Assembly (NCBI GenBank): GCA_023474345.1
Contig: JAMCXS010000022.1
Location: 1 to 64,000 of the forward strand
Reading direction: 5' to 3'
Length of the DNA: 64,000 bases
DNA from: Acidobacteriota bacterium
Lineage (GTDB): Bacteria > Acidobacteriota > Terriglobia > UBA7540
A program made the position numbers and the translations under genes. The notes below the pieces were generated by a model that did no database searches, was not told the DNA's origin, and was given only the letters and a program-made list of their open reading frames with translations. This document shows positions 52,066 to 61,944 of this stretch, in pieces. The stretch's first letter is position 1. Each line of letters opens with the position of its first letter.

Positions 52066-53511
52066 CTATCCGACGCTGCCTTCCAGGCTCACGCCCAGCA
52101 GTTTCTGGGCTTCGACGGCGAATTCCATGGGCAGTTCGCGGAAGACTTCCTTGCAGAAGCCGTTGACGATCATGCCGATGGCATCCTCGGTGGAAAGCCC
52201 GCGCTGGCGGCAATAGAAAAGCTGGTCCTCGCCGATCTTGGAGGTGGAGGCTTCATGCTCGACCTGCGCGGTGGAGTTCTTCACTTCCAGATAGGGGAAC
52301 GTGTGCGCTCCGCACTTGTCTCCCATCAGCAGCGAGTCGCATTGAGAATAATTTCGCGCCCCGGTCGCATTCATAAGAATCTTCACCATGCCCCGGTAGC
52401 TGTTTTGGCCGTGCCCGGCGGAAATGCCTTTGGAAACGATGGTGCTGCGGGTATTCTTGCCCAAGTGGATCATCTTGGTGCCGGTATCCGCCTGCTGATA
52501 GTTGTTCGTGACGGCCACGGAGTAAAATTCTCCGACCGAATTCTCTCCCTGCAGGATGCAGCCCGGATACTTCCACGTGATCGCCGAACCCGTCTCCACT
52601 TGCGTCCAGGAAATCTTGGAGTTCACCCCCAGGCACTTGCCCCGCTTGGTCACAAAGTTATAGATTCCGCCCTTGCCTTCCTTGTCGCCCGGATACCAGT
52701 TCTGTACGGTGGAATACTTGATCGTGGCGTTATCGAGCGCCACCAGCTCCACCACCGCGGCGTGCAACTGATTGCTGTCGCGCATGGGAGCCGTACAGCC
52801 TTCCAGATAGCTCACGTAGGCTCCTTCGTCGGCCACGATCAGCGTGCGCTCAAACTGCCCGGTTTCCTTGGCGTTGATGCGGAAGTAGGTGGATAGCTCC
52901 ATCGGACACCGCACGCCCTTCGGGATGTAGGCAAACGACCCATCGCTAAACACCGCTGAGTTGAGCGTGGCAAAGAAATTGTCGGTATAAGGCACCACAG
53001 ACCCCAGCCATTTCTTGACCAGATCCGGATGTTCCTGGACGGCTTCGGAAAACGAGCAGAAAATGATGCCCAGCTCCGCCAGCTTTTCTTTGAACGTCGT
53101 CGCCACGGAAACGCTGTCAAACACCGCGTCCACGGCCACGCCGGAAAGGAGCTCCTGTTCCCTTAAAGGAATGCCCAACTTCTCGTAAGTCCGGACGATT
53201 TCCGGGTCCACTTCAGCCAGGCTCTTCGGCCTGGACTTGGTTTTCGGAGCCGCGTAATAGTAAGCGTTCTGATAGTCAATCGGATCGTACTTGATGTTGG
53301 CCCACTTCGGCTCTTTCATGGTCAGCCAGTGCCGGTAGGCCTTCAGCCGCCACTCAAGCAACCATTCAGGCTCATTCTTTTTGGCGGAGATCAGCCGGAT
53401 GACGTCCTCATTTAATCCGCGGGGAACCGTTTCCTGCTCAATTTCCGTTACAAAGCCATATTTGTACTCACGTGTGGCAAGCTCTTCCACGTTGTTTACG
53501 GGCGTAGGCAT
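52066..53511 (-). CDS. sufB: SufB subunit of the SufBCD Fe-S assembly complex
   Basis: The 481-residue scaffold subunit on which clusters are built. Family text: [23 protein letters not shown] near the start, [39 protein letters not shown], with the Cys that accepts sulfur in the central region, and the C-terminal [22 protein letters not shown] with [19 protein letters not shown]. It is the first gene of the operon; ATG 53511 follows the promoter at 53603-53631 by about 90 bases. Confidence 0.95.
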   Translation of the reverse strand: MPTPVNNVEELATREYKYGFVTEIEQETVPRGLNEDVIRLISAKKNEPEWLLEWRLKAYRHWLTMKEPKWANIKYDPIDYQNAYYYAAPKTKSRPKSLAEVDPEIVRTYEKLGIPLREQELLSGVAVDAVFDSVSVATTFKEKLAELGIIFCSFSEAVQEHPDLVKKWLGSVVPYTDNFFATLNSAVFSDGSFAYIPKGVRCPMELSTYFRINAKETGQFERTLIVADEGAYVSYLEGCTAPMRDSNQLHAAVVELVALDNATIKYSTVQNWYPGDKEGKGGIYNFVTKRGKCLGVNSKISWTQVETGSAITWKYPGCILQGENSVGEFYSVAVTNNYQQADTGTKMIHLGKNTRSTIVSKGISAGHGQNSYRGMVKILMNATGARNYSQCDSLLMGDKCGAHTFPYLEVKNSTAQVEHEASTSKIGEDQLFYCRQRGLSTEDAIGMIVNGFCKEVFRELPMEFAVEAQKLLGVSLEGSVG

Positions 53512-53877
53512 AACCGATGCTCCCTTGAGATATTCGTACGGCCTGCGGTGGCTCTCGCAAGTCGAGAAAACAAATCCTTATGTCCACCTTAAACCACGCT
53601 TTATAGTACTCAATCTATACCCACCAGTCAAGATTCTTTTCTGTACCTGTCAGTCAAGATTCCTCTCGCCCGATCGATTTGTCCCTCCTTTGATCGACTT
53701 AAGTCGTTATATTCCAATTGATTAAAGCCTGTGCCGATGCCCGGTTGAATTCACCACCGCTCCTGAGCCCAATTTTGATTTCCTTCGAGTAGCCCGCTGA
53801 CGCTTTTCAAGTAATCCAGATAATAGGCGAGTCACATAAGGCTAACATTCTAAAAGCAATATTCGTTGGTCAGAATT
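53512..53877. other. suf promoter region and downstream end of the MFS gene
   Basis: No gene is seen in these 366 bases. The suf promoter and its direct repeats lie at 53603-53662. The rest, up to the end of the MFS gene at 53878, shows neither a clear terminator nor a repeat of the window's REP type. Confidence 0.45.
53603..53631 (-). promoter_or_regulatory. suf operon promoter with direct repeats
   Basis: On the minus strand TTGACT (53631-53626) and TACTAT (53608-53603) are spaced by exactly 17 bases, a strong sigma-70-type promoter. The sequence GAATCTTGACTG occurs twice, at 53625-53636 and 53651-53662, the first covering the -35 box. The text after the -35 (GGTGGGTATAG) recalls Rrf2/IscR operators of the TTGACT-GGTCGGGTA kind. 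The Rrf2 gene at the end of the operon is the obvious regulator. Confidence 0.6.
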
Positions 53878-55140
53878 TTAGCCGCGGGGAGAATGGGTGG
53901 CAGGAGCGCCATGGCGATAGCGAGGCACGACCACGACAATCACGATGGCGGAACAGATAATCATACCGGTGCTTACCACGAATACGGACCCATAAGAAAC
54001 ATTCTGGGCCAGCCAGCCTGTTGCCAGGGTAAAGAGCATTCCTCCAAAAGCTGCCGTGGTGCCGGCAATCCCGGTAACCTGGCCCACTTCTTCGCTTGGG
54101 AACAGGTCCGCCGGCAGGCTGAGGATATTGCTCGCCCAGCTTGTGTAGCCAAAAAGAACAACGCTGATCCACACGATAGCCCAGGTGCTGCTGTGAACCT
54201 CGAATGCCGGGATGCCGGAGAACATCAGGATCGCGCTGATAACCATCACAATTTTCCGGGCGGTTACAGGCGGCCTGCCGTGCCGCACCAGGACATCTGA
54301 GGCATGTCCGCCTACCCAGCCGCCGATTCCGGCAAACAAGAAAGGAATCCAGGCGGTGGCCCCGATCTGCATGAGGCTGAACCCTCGGCTGTGGGCCAGA
54401 TACTCCGGCAGCCAGAAAGCATAGAACCACCAGATCGGGTCCGCAAAGAAACGCCCCACCATAAATCCCCACACCGCCCTCTCGCCGAAAAACTGTCGGA
54501 ACGGGCGGCGCGCCGTGGAATCAGCGACAACCGCAGCTTCCTGGAAGGGTATAACGTGCGGACGTCTGTAAAGCCTGTGCCAGGCAACCACCCAAACAAT
54601 TCCCGTCAGGCCGATGGCAACAAACATGAGCCGCCAACTCCATATCCCCGCCACCCCTGCCACAATAGGCGGCGCGATGATGGCTCCGAAGGTCGATCCG
54701 CTGTTGAACACTCCCACCGCAAAAGCTCGCCGTTCCGGAGGGAAGTTTTCGCTGACTGCCTTCACTCCTCCGGGCCAGTTTCCCGCTTCCGCCAGGCCCA
54801 GGAAGAGCCGCAGCACAGCCAGGCTGATGACCCCAACCACAAGTCCATGCAGGATGCTTACAACCGACCAGAACGCCACGCAGAGGAACAGGCCCAGTCG
54901 CGTCCCGATCACATCAATAACCTTGCCCGCCAGGGACTGGCTGATCATGTAACCAAGCAAAAAGATGAAGACGACGCGCGAGTAATCGATGGTGGTAAGG
55001 CCGATTTGATGGTGGAGGATCGGCGCGATGATGGAAAGGGTCTGCCGATCGAGGTAATTGATGGCGGTAGCCGCAAATAGCAGCAGCAACACGATTCGCT
55101 GGCTGCTCGCTGCGCGTTTTTTCAAATCAGATTGTCCCAT
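53878..55140 (-). CDS. MFS transporter of the anion:cation symporter type (ExuT-like)
   Basis: A 420-residue inner-membrane carrier with twelve hydrophobic segments. The N-terminal AATAINYLDRQTLSIIAPIL, LRLFLGLAEAGNWPGGVKAV and the FNSGSTFGAIIAPPIVAGVAG segment are typical of the ACS family, best known for hexuronate, glucarate and phthalate uptake. With a sulfatase and glycosidase-like genes upstream in the same direction, a sugar acid from a sulfated or uronic-acid polysaccharide is a plausible substrate, but this is inference. The start is ATG 55140. Confidence 0.88.
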   Translation of the reverse strand: MGQSDLKKRAASSQRIVLLLLFAATAINYLDRQTLSIIAPILHHQIGLTTIDYSRVVFIFLLGYMISQSLAGKVIDVIGTRLGLFLCVAFWSVVSILHGLVVGVISLAVLRLFLGLAEAGNWPGGVKAVSENFPPERRAFAVGVFNSGSTFGAIIAPPIVAGVAGIWSWRLMFVAIGLTGIVWVVAWHRLYRRPHVIPFQEAAVVADSTARRPFRQFFGERAVWGFMVGRFFADPIWWFYAFWLPEYLAHSRGFSLMQIGATAWIPFLFAGIGGWVGGHASDVLVRHGRPPVTARKIVMVISAILMFSGIPAFEVHSSTWAIVWISVVLFGYTSWASNILSLPADLFPSEEVGQVTGIAGTTAAFGGMLFTLATGWLAQNVSYGSVFVVSTGMIICSAIVIVVVVPRYRHGAPATHSPRG

Positions 55141-55204
55141 TCTCTAGTCAGCATGTTGTCGCCGCATCGGCATCCCCATCGCCGGCTGCAAAAAGCCAGG
55201 GGAT

Positions 55205-56785
55205 TCATGACAAGCTTTTTCTGGCTGCCTTCTCTTTATATAGTTTGTATGTCAAAACGCGAGATTGTGCCGGTCCCATCCGGGACACGAGTCTCTTGTG
55301 GAAACTTTCGGCGTCGAGGCTGTCAACCAGGTTCATCAGGATCTGGTGCTGCCTGTCGAAGGCGCGATAAGTAACCGCGTCGGGATCGAGCAGGGAAGTC
55401 AAATGCCGGTGCATTTCAACGAGGAGATTGGCCATCTCCGGCTTCTCGGCCAGATTGTGCATTTCTCCAGGGTCGTCCTTCAAATTGAAAAGCAGAGGCT
55501 TGTCCCCGGTGAAATAAATGTATTTCCAATCGCCTTTCCGAATCATGAAAGAGCCGGTGATGTTGCCTTCGGAGTGCGACTCGCTGAAGACAAACTCCGG
55601 CATGGCTCCTGCCTGTTCTCGGATCAGGGGCAAAAGCGAATGTCCGCGCAGCTTCTGGGGACGTGGAACTCCTGCTACGTCCAGGATCGTGGCGACCATA
55701 TCGACATGCGAAACCGGCGCTCTGAGTGTTTTCCCTTGGGGCAGGCCCGCTCCTGCCATGATGAGAGGCACACGCGCGGCGTTCTCCAGCAACACGTCCT
55801 TGAACCAGAGACCGTTGCTACCGAGCATCTCACCGTGGTCGCTGGTGTAGATAAAGAGCGTATTTTCAGCCTCTCCGCGGCGGTCGAGTTCATCAAACAG
55901 CCAGCCGACGTATTCATCCAGCTCCGAAATCATCCCGAAGTACGCGGCGCGGGCCCTCGCGATCCGCTCGCGGGAAACAGGCGCTGATACGTTGTGATAA
56001 TTCGCGAGCAGAGTAAAGGAAACCGACCGCTCATCGAGGTAGTTCAAGGGAACCACAGGCAGCGGCATCTTTTCAGGCGGGTAGATGTCCAGATACTTTC
56101 TCTGCGCGACCCAGCGCGGGTGGGGCATCGTAAATCCTACGTACATCGCCCAGGGCTGGCGCAGTTGCGGGGTATCATGGCGAAGAAAACCGATTGCCCG
56201 CTGGGCCCTTTTCTGATCCGGACTCACATGGTCTTTAAACCACCCGTTCACCTGCGGACGCTCAGGCAGATACATGCACACAGGTGCGCGGAACAGGGCC
56301 GTGATGTCGGGATTCCGGGAATGGCCGTTCGAGGTATCAACTTCGTGAAAACCGTAATCCGCTCCCTGGGTCAAGTCCATTTTGCCGGTGGCCCAGCAGT
56401 AGTACCCATGCGAGCGGAGGTAGTTTCCCCAACTGGGAGTGTTGGGACCAAGAGGCGTGGCGTTGCCGAATGAGTCCACGTCTGAGGCAAACATCCCGGT
56501 CATCAGACTCGCTCGCGCCGCCACGCAAACCGGGTTACTCGAGTAACAGTTTTGGAAATTGACTCCGCGGGCCGCCAGGCGGTCGAGGTTAGGCGTTTGA
56601 ACCAGGGGAAATCCGTTCAGACCCAGAAAGCGTCCGCTGTGCTGGTCGCAAATGACGAAAACGATGTTGGGCCGCCGGCCTGGAGACGCGCCCTGCGAGG
56701 AGAGCGCGGAGCCGGGAAACGCAGCAGGGAGCATCATGGTGGAAAGCAGAGACTTGCCGAATTTTCGCCTCGAAACCGGGCTCAT
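55205..56785 (-). CDS. Tat-exported arylsulfatase-type sulfatase
   Basis: A 526-residue sulfatase. ATG 56785 (MSPVSRRKFGKSLLSTMM) has GAAGGAGA upstream and starts a twin-arginine signal; an ATG at 56827 is 14 codons earlier without signal logic. The catalytic segment NPVCVAARASLMTG near residue 87 has the C-x-A-x-R form; the Cys is converted to formylglycine by a separate enzyme not in the window. Metal-binding IVFVICDQHS near 41 and YTSDHGEMLGSNGLWFK are present. C-x-A-x-R instead of C-x-P-x-R occurs in part of the S1 sulfatases. Substrate unknown. Confidence 0.9.
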   Translation of the reverse strand: MSPVSRRKFGKSLLSTMMLPAAFPGSALSSQGASPGRRPNIVFVICDQHSGRFLGLNGFPLVQTPNLDRLAARGVNFQNCYSSNPVCVAARASLMTGMFASDVDSFGNATPLGPNTPSWGNYLRSHGYYCWATGKMDLTQGADYGFHEVDTSNGHSRNPDITALFRAPVCMYLPERPQVNGWFKDHVSPDQKRAQRAIGFLRHDTPQLRQPWAMYVGFTMPHPRWVAQRKYLDIYPPEKMPLPVVPLNYLDERSVSFTLLANYHNVSAPVSRERIARARAAYFGMISELDEYVGWLFDELDRRGEAENTLFIYTSDHGEMLGSNGLWFKDVLLENAARVPLIMAGAGLPQGKTLRAPVSHVDMVATILDVAGVPRPQKLRGHSLLPLIREQAGAMPEFVFSESHSEGNITGSFMIRKGDWKYIYFTGDKPLLFNLKDDPGEMHNLAEKPEMANLLVEMHRHLTSLLDPDAVTYRAFDRQHQILMNLVDSLDAESFHKRLVSRMGPAQSRVLTYKLYKEKAARKSLS

Positions 56786-56851
56786 CGTTTCTCCTTCCGT
56801 CCAATAGAGCCGTGCTTTAAAAATCATCCCTAAGCAAGTTAGGTAAACGCC

Positions 56852-58270
56852 TTATCCTGAGCCGCTCATGTGATCCGCCGTCGCGCGTTCAGGTGTTTCA
56901 CCCAGCACGCCGGCAACGGCTTGCACAAAGAATATCGTCCCCAGATCGCGGAGGTGATAGGGCAACCGGTCAGTACCATCCGGGTACATCACGGTTGACA
57001 AAATTGCTCCGCGAAGATTCGGATCGGAAGGCTCGGTAAACTGCAACCTCATGCAGTAGTTCAGAGCTTTGCTCATTGCTGCCAGCCAGCGATCTTCATA
57101 GGTGAGCTTCCATAGTCCATGCCAGAGGATTACCGCGCATTCTATGCCGCTGGTTTCCTGACCGAATGAATTTGTATTGAAGTCGCGGTAGGTGCCTCGG
57201 AAAAGGCCGCCATCGTGCCGCATGGCGCTGATATAATATTCGCCGGAGCGGATGGCGCAGTCGAGGTACTTGGCGTTGCCGCTGTCCTTGTAGGCGGCAA
57301 TCTGAGGATATCCCCACCAGTAAGCTTGCCGGGGGTGAAACGATCCCGTCAAGGGATTGCAAGGCGGGTAGTTGATCCAGTTTCCCGGCGGGGACTCATC
57401 GCGCAGCAGGCGGTCCGACGTTTCATAGAAGATGCGCCGGTATTCCTGAATGCCAGTGTGCTTGAAGGCTTTCAGGAAAATGGCGTCGTCAATCAAAGGG
57501 CGGCCGTGCATGTAGGGAAACCATTTGTCCCCCGGTGGATTTACCCATCGCGATTGCCTCACAGAATAATCATCTCTAAACACGCCCTGGCCCATGTAGG
57601 CGTTCCGGGCCACCCACGCGACGGCTTCCTCCACCCATTTCCAGTACTTTGTTTCTCCCGTCGTTTTGGCCAGAAGCATAAGGCCGTCCAGGCACTCGAG
57701 AATACACGACGTATTCACCCCGTGGATGTCGCCCTCAGCGCCCCAAATCAGTCCATGATTCTTGTTCTTAGGATCAACGATGCGGGCTTCTCCAATAAAC
57801 CCGGCGCCGAGTTGCGCGGATTTAAGGAGCGAAGGGTCCTGAAGAATCTCGTTGGCGAACACCAGGGCTTTTATGGCCTGGCCGGTGTGCCAAACGGGGG
57901 CGAAAAAGCTCCATTGGCGAAGCGCCGCACTGTACTCACCGCGAATCGCGCCCCTCCAGTGTTTGTATGGAAAGTCGTGGAAGTTTTTTTCGATGGTTAA
58001 CTGATCGCCCCTCATTTGGGCGACGTCCGTGATCCAGGTGCAGGCAAGCCGCAGGGAGGATTGCAGGTCGTCCAGATTGACGCCGTGCGCCGCGAGACGA
58101 GGAAGAAACTCCAATTTGCCCTGCGCAACTGCGCCACCTCGGGCAGTGGTCTGGTGTGAACCAGCTGGCCTGCCTCCGAAACCCATAGCTCCGACCGGGG
58201 CGAGCAGAGCTCCCTGCCGAAGGAAGTCGCGCCGGCTAAATCTATTATTGGGATGGAGTTTCTTCGTCAT
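56852..58270 (-). CDS. Tat-exported alpha/alpha-toroid protein (six-hairpin glycosidase-like)
   Basis: A 472-residue exported protein with a twin-arginine signal (FSRRDFLRQGALLAPVGAMG). The body is rich in paired helices with aromatic and Gly turns (for example WHTGQAIKALVFANEILQ, WVEEAVAWVARNAYMGQG, FHPRQAYWWGYPQIAAYKD), which is the look of an (alpha/alpha)6 toroid as in GH88, GH105 or GH127-like enzymes and in heparinase-type proteins. No family could be named with confidence, and catalytic acids cannot be assigned. Position between a sulfatase and an esterase suggests work on the same glycan. ATG 58270 has CGGAGGA upstream. Confidence 0.6.
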   Translation of the reverse strand: MTKKLHPNNRFSRRDFLRQGALLAPVGAMGFGGRPAGSHQTTARGGAVAQGKLEFLPRLAAHGVNLDDLQSSLRLACTWITDVAQMRGDQLTIEKNFHDFPYKHWRGAIRGEYSAALRQWSFFAPVWHTGQAIKALVFANEILQDPSLLKSAQLGAGFIGEARIVDPKNKNHGLIWGAEGDIHGVNTSCILECLDGLMLLAKTTGETKYWKWVEEAVAWVARNAYMGQGVFRDDYSVRQSRWVNPPGDKWFPYMHGRPLIDDAIFLKAFKHTGIQEYRRIFYETSDRLLRDESPPGNWINYPPCNPLTGSFHPRQAYWWGYPQIAAYKDSGNAKYLDCAIRSGEYYISAMRHDGGLFRGTYRDFNTNSFGQETSGIECAVILWHGLWKLTYEDRWLAAMSKALNYCMRLQFTEPSDPNLRGAILSTVMYPDGTDRLPYHLRDLGTIFFVQAVAGVLGETPERATADHMSGSG

Positions 58271-58574
58271 TAGGATTCCTCCGTGGTTGGCGCGGCATGT
58301 CCAAAGCGTTTCCGATCCGTAGACGCATAGTGTTCACAATGGACAGCCGACACTGTGGCGCCCCAAAAAGCTAATTACAGGCAGAAGACGGTCTGAAGCA
58401 CAATGCAACGGTGCGCTTCGATCTTCAGATCTTACCGGTAGCGGTTGTGCAGGAGAAACTGGGTTGCGCCGACCCTTGAATAACCGCAGCGGTGATTGGG
58501 AGTGCCGCGGCGATCCTTCAACTCCCGCCGGCAAAACAAAGATCGCAGTCCGGTGACCATGCCTTTCCACCACA
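58271..58574. other. Gap between the toroid gene and the esterase
   Basis: No gene is supported in these 304 bases. Around 58438-58490 there is repeat-like text (CCGGTAGCGGTTGTGC, with a loosely inverted ATAACCGCAGCGG), distantly like the REPs of this window. The toroid-gene promoter is expected here but was not identified. Confidence 0.4.
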
Positions 58575-59480
58575 TCACTGTGGCAATACGCCATGGGCTT
58601 GAAGAAAATTAAACACAGCTTCCTCCGCCCTCATGTTTTCGCTACGGGTCCACCCTCCGTGCCCTCCGCCAGGAATGGTGACAAGCTGATTTGGAACGCC
58701 GGCCCGGTTTAAGGCTCTTTCAAGATCTACCGATTGGTGATAAGGCACCAACGTATCTTTATCACCCTGAATACTAATAATAGGTGGCAAGCCCTTGCGA
58801 ACATAGGTGAGCGGCGACAACTGCCTCGCCAGCTCCATACGATTGGGCTGGCTCCCAAACCATTCAAGCGCCCAGTTTCTCAGGTCAGGGCCCTGCAACA
58901 AATCGGCGACATCCGTGATGCCAAAAAAGTTGACGATGGCCGCTACTTTCAAGTCCTCGTTTCCCGCACACTCGTTGTCAAACTTAGAGTGCTGAGGGAG
59001 CATTCCTGTCATCAGGGCAAGGTGGCCGCCTGCGGAATGGCCTGCCACGACAAGCTTCGATGTGTCGAATCCATATTTCGGGGCGTTTCTGTAAACCCAA
59101 CGAAGCGCGCAGCGACAATCTTCAACGGCGGCAGGAGCCAGCGATACATGGGCCAAACGATATTCGACGTTGACGACATTCATGCCTTTGGCAAGGAAAG
59201 GCAGCGGCCAGAGTGCGTAGTATTCTTTGCTGCCGCCTACCCAGCCGCCGCCGTGAATATAAATTACAGTCGGGCGCTTCTGACTTGCGGGCCCGGCCGT
59301 GATGACATCCAGCTTGAGATCAACGTTGTTGGCCTTACCATAAACAATATTCGGATGGACCTGGTATTCATAAGCCGCAATCGTGGCCCACTTCGTGACC
59401 GGGTCGAGTTGTTGGGCAAAAAGGGTTGAACTGAACGCCATTAATAAGAAGACAACGAGCACAAGCTTTCTGGTCATCAC
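58575..59480 (-). CDS. Exported alpha/beta-hydrolase esterase (BD-FAE/HSL-like)
   Basis: A 301-residue secreted carboxylesterase candidate. The signal peptide is RKLVLVVFLLMAFSSTLFAQ. The oxyanion motif HGGGW (residues 76-80), the nucleophile Ser149 in VVAGHSAGGHLALM, and a late catalytic His in VTIPGGGHGGW near 282 fit the bacterial acetyl/feruloyl-esterase group; an Asp in ISIQGDKDTLVPYH completes the triad. It could deacetylate or deferuloylate plant polysaccharides. Start ATG 59480 or 59477; AAGGAGC is upstream. It stands 9 bp from the end of the TIM-barrel gene before it in the same direction, so they are probably co-transcribed. Confidence 0.82.
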   Translation of the reverse strand: MMTRKLVLVVFLLMAFSSTLFAQQLDPVTKWATIAAYEYQVHPNIVYGKANNVDLKLDVITAGPASQKRPTVIYIHGGGWVGGSKEYYALWPLPFLAKGMNVVNVEYRLAHVSLAPAAVEDCRCALRWVYRNAPKYGFDTSKLVVAGHSAGGHLALMTGMLPQHSKFDNECAGNEDLKVAAIVNFFGITDVADLLQGPDLRNWALEWFGSQPNRMELARQLSPLTYVRKGLPPIISIQGDKDTLVPYHQSVDLERALNRAGVPNQLVTIPGGGHGGWTRSENMRAEEAVFNFLQAHGVLPQ

Positions 59481-59489
59481 ACAGCTCCT

Positions 59490-61499
59490 TTATGGGGCAT
59501 GTAGCCTTCGACGGCTATCCATGCAAGAAGGATCTGATTCCTCACCGCACACCCCGCTATAACGCGGAATGGAGGAAATGCTAACATCCTCGCCCGGGTA
59601 AATCACCACCAAATCGTAGGTGTGGAGCTCCGGCACGATGATTTCAGCCCCACCCGCCATACTCCGGACGACAGCCTGCGACCGGCTTAAAGCGTCGGGT
59701 GAAAGAATCTCCACGCGCCTCACAGCAAATCGTACGCGGACGTGGATGTCTTGCTGGAGATCCTGCTTGTAATTGAGCAGGTGCAGCACGATTCGCCGGT
59801 CCTTTGCCTGGTAGGCAACGTTTGAGAACACGGTCGGCCGCGGCTCCACTTCCACCGCTTCCTTCGTCATGTGCTGCCGAATCAGTGCCGCCATTTCCGC
59901 CGCTGTGGGCAGCTTCGGCAAGTAGATCGCAAGGCCCTTCCCCTGGCGCCGCACCTGCATCTCGCGCGGAATCGCCCGCTTCGTAATTCCCAGCAGGTCA
60001 CCCAGACCGAAATCCTGGTCCCCGCCAGCCGGCCCGGGACGAAACAAGGAGGCGTCCTGCACCGCGACGAGTGTCCCTCCCTTTTCCTTGACCCAGCGGC
60101 TTAGGGCCGTGTCCCACGCCTCGCTGAGCGGATTTGTATTGGGCGCCACGATCACTTTGTAGTGGTCCAGCACGGACTGGTGTGGCCGCTGATAGTTGAA
60201 CAGCACGTCGTAGTCCAGATGCTGCAGGGAGAGCCTGTTCAACGCAGGCACAATACTATCGGTCGTGTCGCTCAGAATCGCGACTTCCGCCAGCGACTCC
60301 GGCTTCGTATAGTACTTCTCATTCCGCTCCAGAAATCCGTTATACACCCCGATCGCGCGCAACTGCCTCAGGGCCACGGGATCGTGGAAATAGAGATCCC
60401 GCAAGAACAGGCCTTCCACAAAAATCTCCAGGCTGGTGTGGTACATGGCGCATTCCGCAATCGCCAGTTGCCATTTCCGGGAGGCCATCAAGGTGGCTTC
60501 CCGGGTTCCCACATGCCGTTGGCCGTCCTCGACCGAAACGGGCCTCCAGCCTTCTCCAATCGCGTAGTTGTAGCGCAGCAGACCGGCATTCGTCACAATG
60601 TAAGGCGTGGCCCGGTCGGTATAGTACCCGGGCTCCCGCCCGTCTTCTGTCGTCACGCCATTCTGCAAGCGGGCCCAGGTGTAAATGCTGCGGTTGTAAT
60701 TCGACATGATGACGATGTGGGGGTTAATCTTGGAAACAACCGCATAGATTGCATCGATGAAATTGCCTACATTTTGTTCGCCGTAGTAACTGAAAGCGTT
60801 GTCGATCCAGAAGGCATCCACGCCCGCTCGCGCCGCGGCAGTCACCCGTTCCTTTTGCAACGCCACCCAGCCCGGATTCGTTATGTCCGCCATGTAGCGG
60901 TTCGGACGGCTGTAAAACCACGGGCTGCCGTCCGGCATTCGCTTCACCCAGGCGATGCTTTGGGGCAAATGTTCGAACATGTCCTCCCAGAACATGTTCC
61001 CGATGGAGAAGTAAGCGGCAACCCGGATGTTGTTTTCGTGGCACGCCTTGATGTACGCCCTGAGCAACCGCCACTGCTTTTCTTCGGTCACAGGTGAAAA
61101 ACCGTTGCTCCAAGTCACCCAGGCCCAGTTGATGTGCGCGATTTTCAGAAACCGGATGGTCTTCAGGTTATACCAATTCCGCGTGGCCTGAAGCACGTGC
61201 AGGGGGCTATCGGGGGTAAAATTTGGCCATCCCGTAAGCTCTCCCTTTTCCGCCTCGATCGGCCCGCCGTCCCAGCGCGCGGAGCGAAACATGCCCGTCT
61301 GAAACCAGGGCGGAATGTTGGCAGGATTCAGAATCGGCCGCGAACGTTGCTGCGGGCCTTGAAAGCCGGCCGCGGCCAGGCTGACAAGAAGGCCAAGCGC
61401 CACTAAGACGCATCCCGCTTTCAGGGATCGTCCTGGATTGCTGCCAGACGGTGTACTTGCTACGCGGGATTCACACTTTCGACACGTCAAGAAGCGCAC
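59490..61499 (-). CDS. Exported TIM-barrel glycosidase-like protein with GATase-like domain
   Basis: The start is GTG 61499 (VRFLTCRKCESRVAST), because AGGAGG lies six bases before it; 669 residues. A hydrophobic signal or anchor follows (LVALGLLVSLAAAGF). Residues about 60-370 look like a TIM barrel with glycosidase character (IRVAAYFSIGNMFWEDMFEH, DAFWIDNAFSYYG, IVIMSNYNRSIY). A GATase1-like trimerisation-type domain follows (VAILSDTTDSIVPAL to VKEKGGTLVAV), then a beta domain. The order resembles GH42-type architecture, but I cannot assign a family or catalytic residues. A divergent gene at 61945 has the same layout. Confidence 0.65.
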   Translation of the reverse strand: MRFLTCRKCESRVASTPSGSNPGRSLKAGCVLVALGLLVSLAAAGFQGPQQRSRPILNPANIPPWFQTGMFRSARWDGGPIEAEKGELTGWPNFTPDSPLHVLQATRNWYNLKTIRFLKIAHINWAWVTWSNGFSPVTEEKQWRLLRAYIKACHENNIRVAAYFSIGNMFWEDMFEHLPQSIAWVKRMPDGSPWFYSRPNRYMADITNPGWVALQKERVTAAARAGVDAFWIDNAFSYYGEQNVGNFIDAIYAVVSKINPHIVIMSNYNRSIYTWARLQNGVTTEDGREPGYYTDRATPYIVTNAGLLRYNYAIGEGWRPVSVEDGQRHVGTREATLMASRKWQLAIAECAMYHTSLEIFVEGLFLRDLYFHDPVALRQLRAIGVYNGFLERNEKYYTKPESLAEVAILSDTTDSIVPALNRLSLQHLDYDVLFNYQRPHQSVLDHYKVIVAPNTNPLSEAWDTALSRWVKEKGGTLVAVQDASLFRPGPAGGDQDFGLGDLLGITKRAIPREMQVRRQGKGLAIYLPKLPTAAEMAALIRQHMTKEAVEVEPRPTVFSNVAYQAKDRRIVLHLLNYKQDLQQDIHVRVRFAVRRVEILSPDALSRSQAVVRSMAGGAEIIVPELHTYDLVVIYPGEDVSISSIPRYSGVCGEESDPSCMDSRRRLHAP

Positions 61500-61517
61500 C
61501 TTGTTCCTCCTGCCCAC

Positions 61518-61944
61518 GGAATTGCCGCGTTAATTGCCACCATCAATCCAACACAACCTTTGGCCTGACGCCATTGTGAGCGCCGCACGGCAATTCCAAC
61601 AATAGAACACAACCGCAGGAGAATACCGCCGGGGTCTTGAAAACACAAGAGCCCCTTTAATCGGCCTCGGCGCCACACCAAGCCGGAAGCAAGCCGGCCA
61701 GGGCAGATGCCGGGAATGGGCATGAAAACGAAGCCATGGTAATTGAAGGTTTCCAGTGAGTGGTCGAAGAAAGCTGCTTCAACGTAATTCACGACGATAT
61801 GTTATACACTTTACCTTCTCTCCGCGGAGAGAATATTCGTTTTGGTATGCCTTGGCGGCGCGAATCGTTAACGCCTTCGTGAAGAATCCCAGGGTAAGCT
61901 CTGCGGAACGTAAGCAAGGATCGCGAGTGAATAAGGAGCAAAAG
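61518..61944. other. Divergent promoter region of the two TIM-barrel genes
   Basis: No gene is supported in these 427 bases. The region should hold promoters for both directions. ATAAGGAGC at 61931-61939 is the ribosome-binding site of the plus-strand gene. No clear -35/-10 pair or operator palindrome was seen by eye. Confidence 0.4.
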
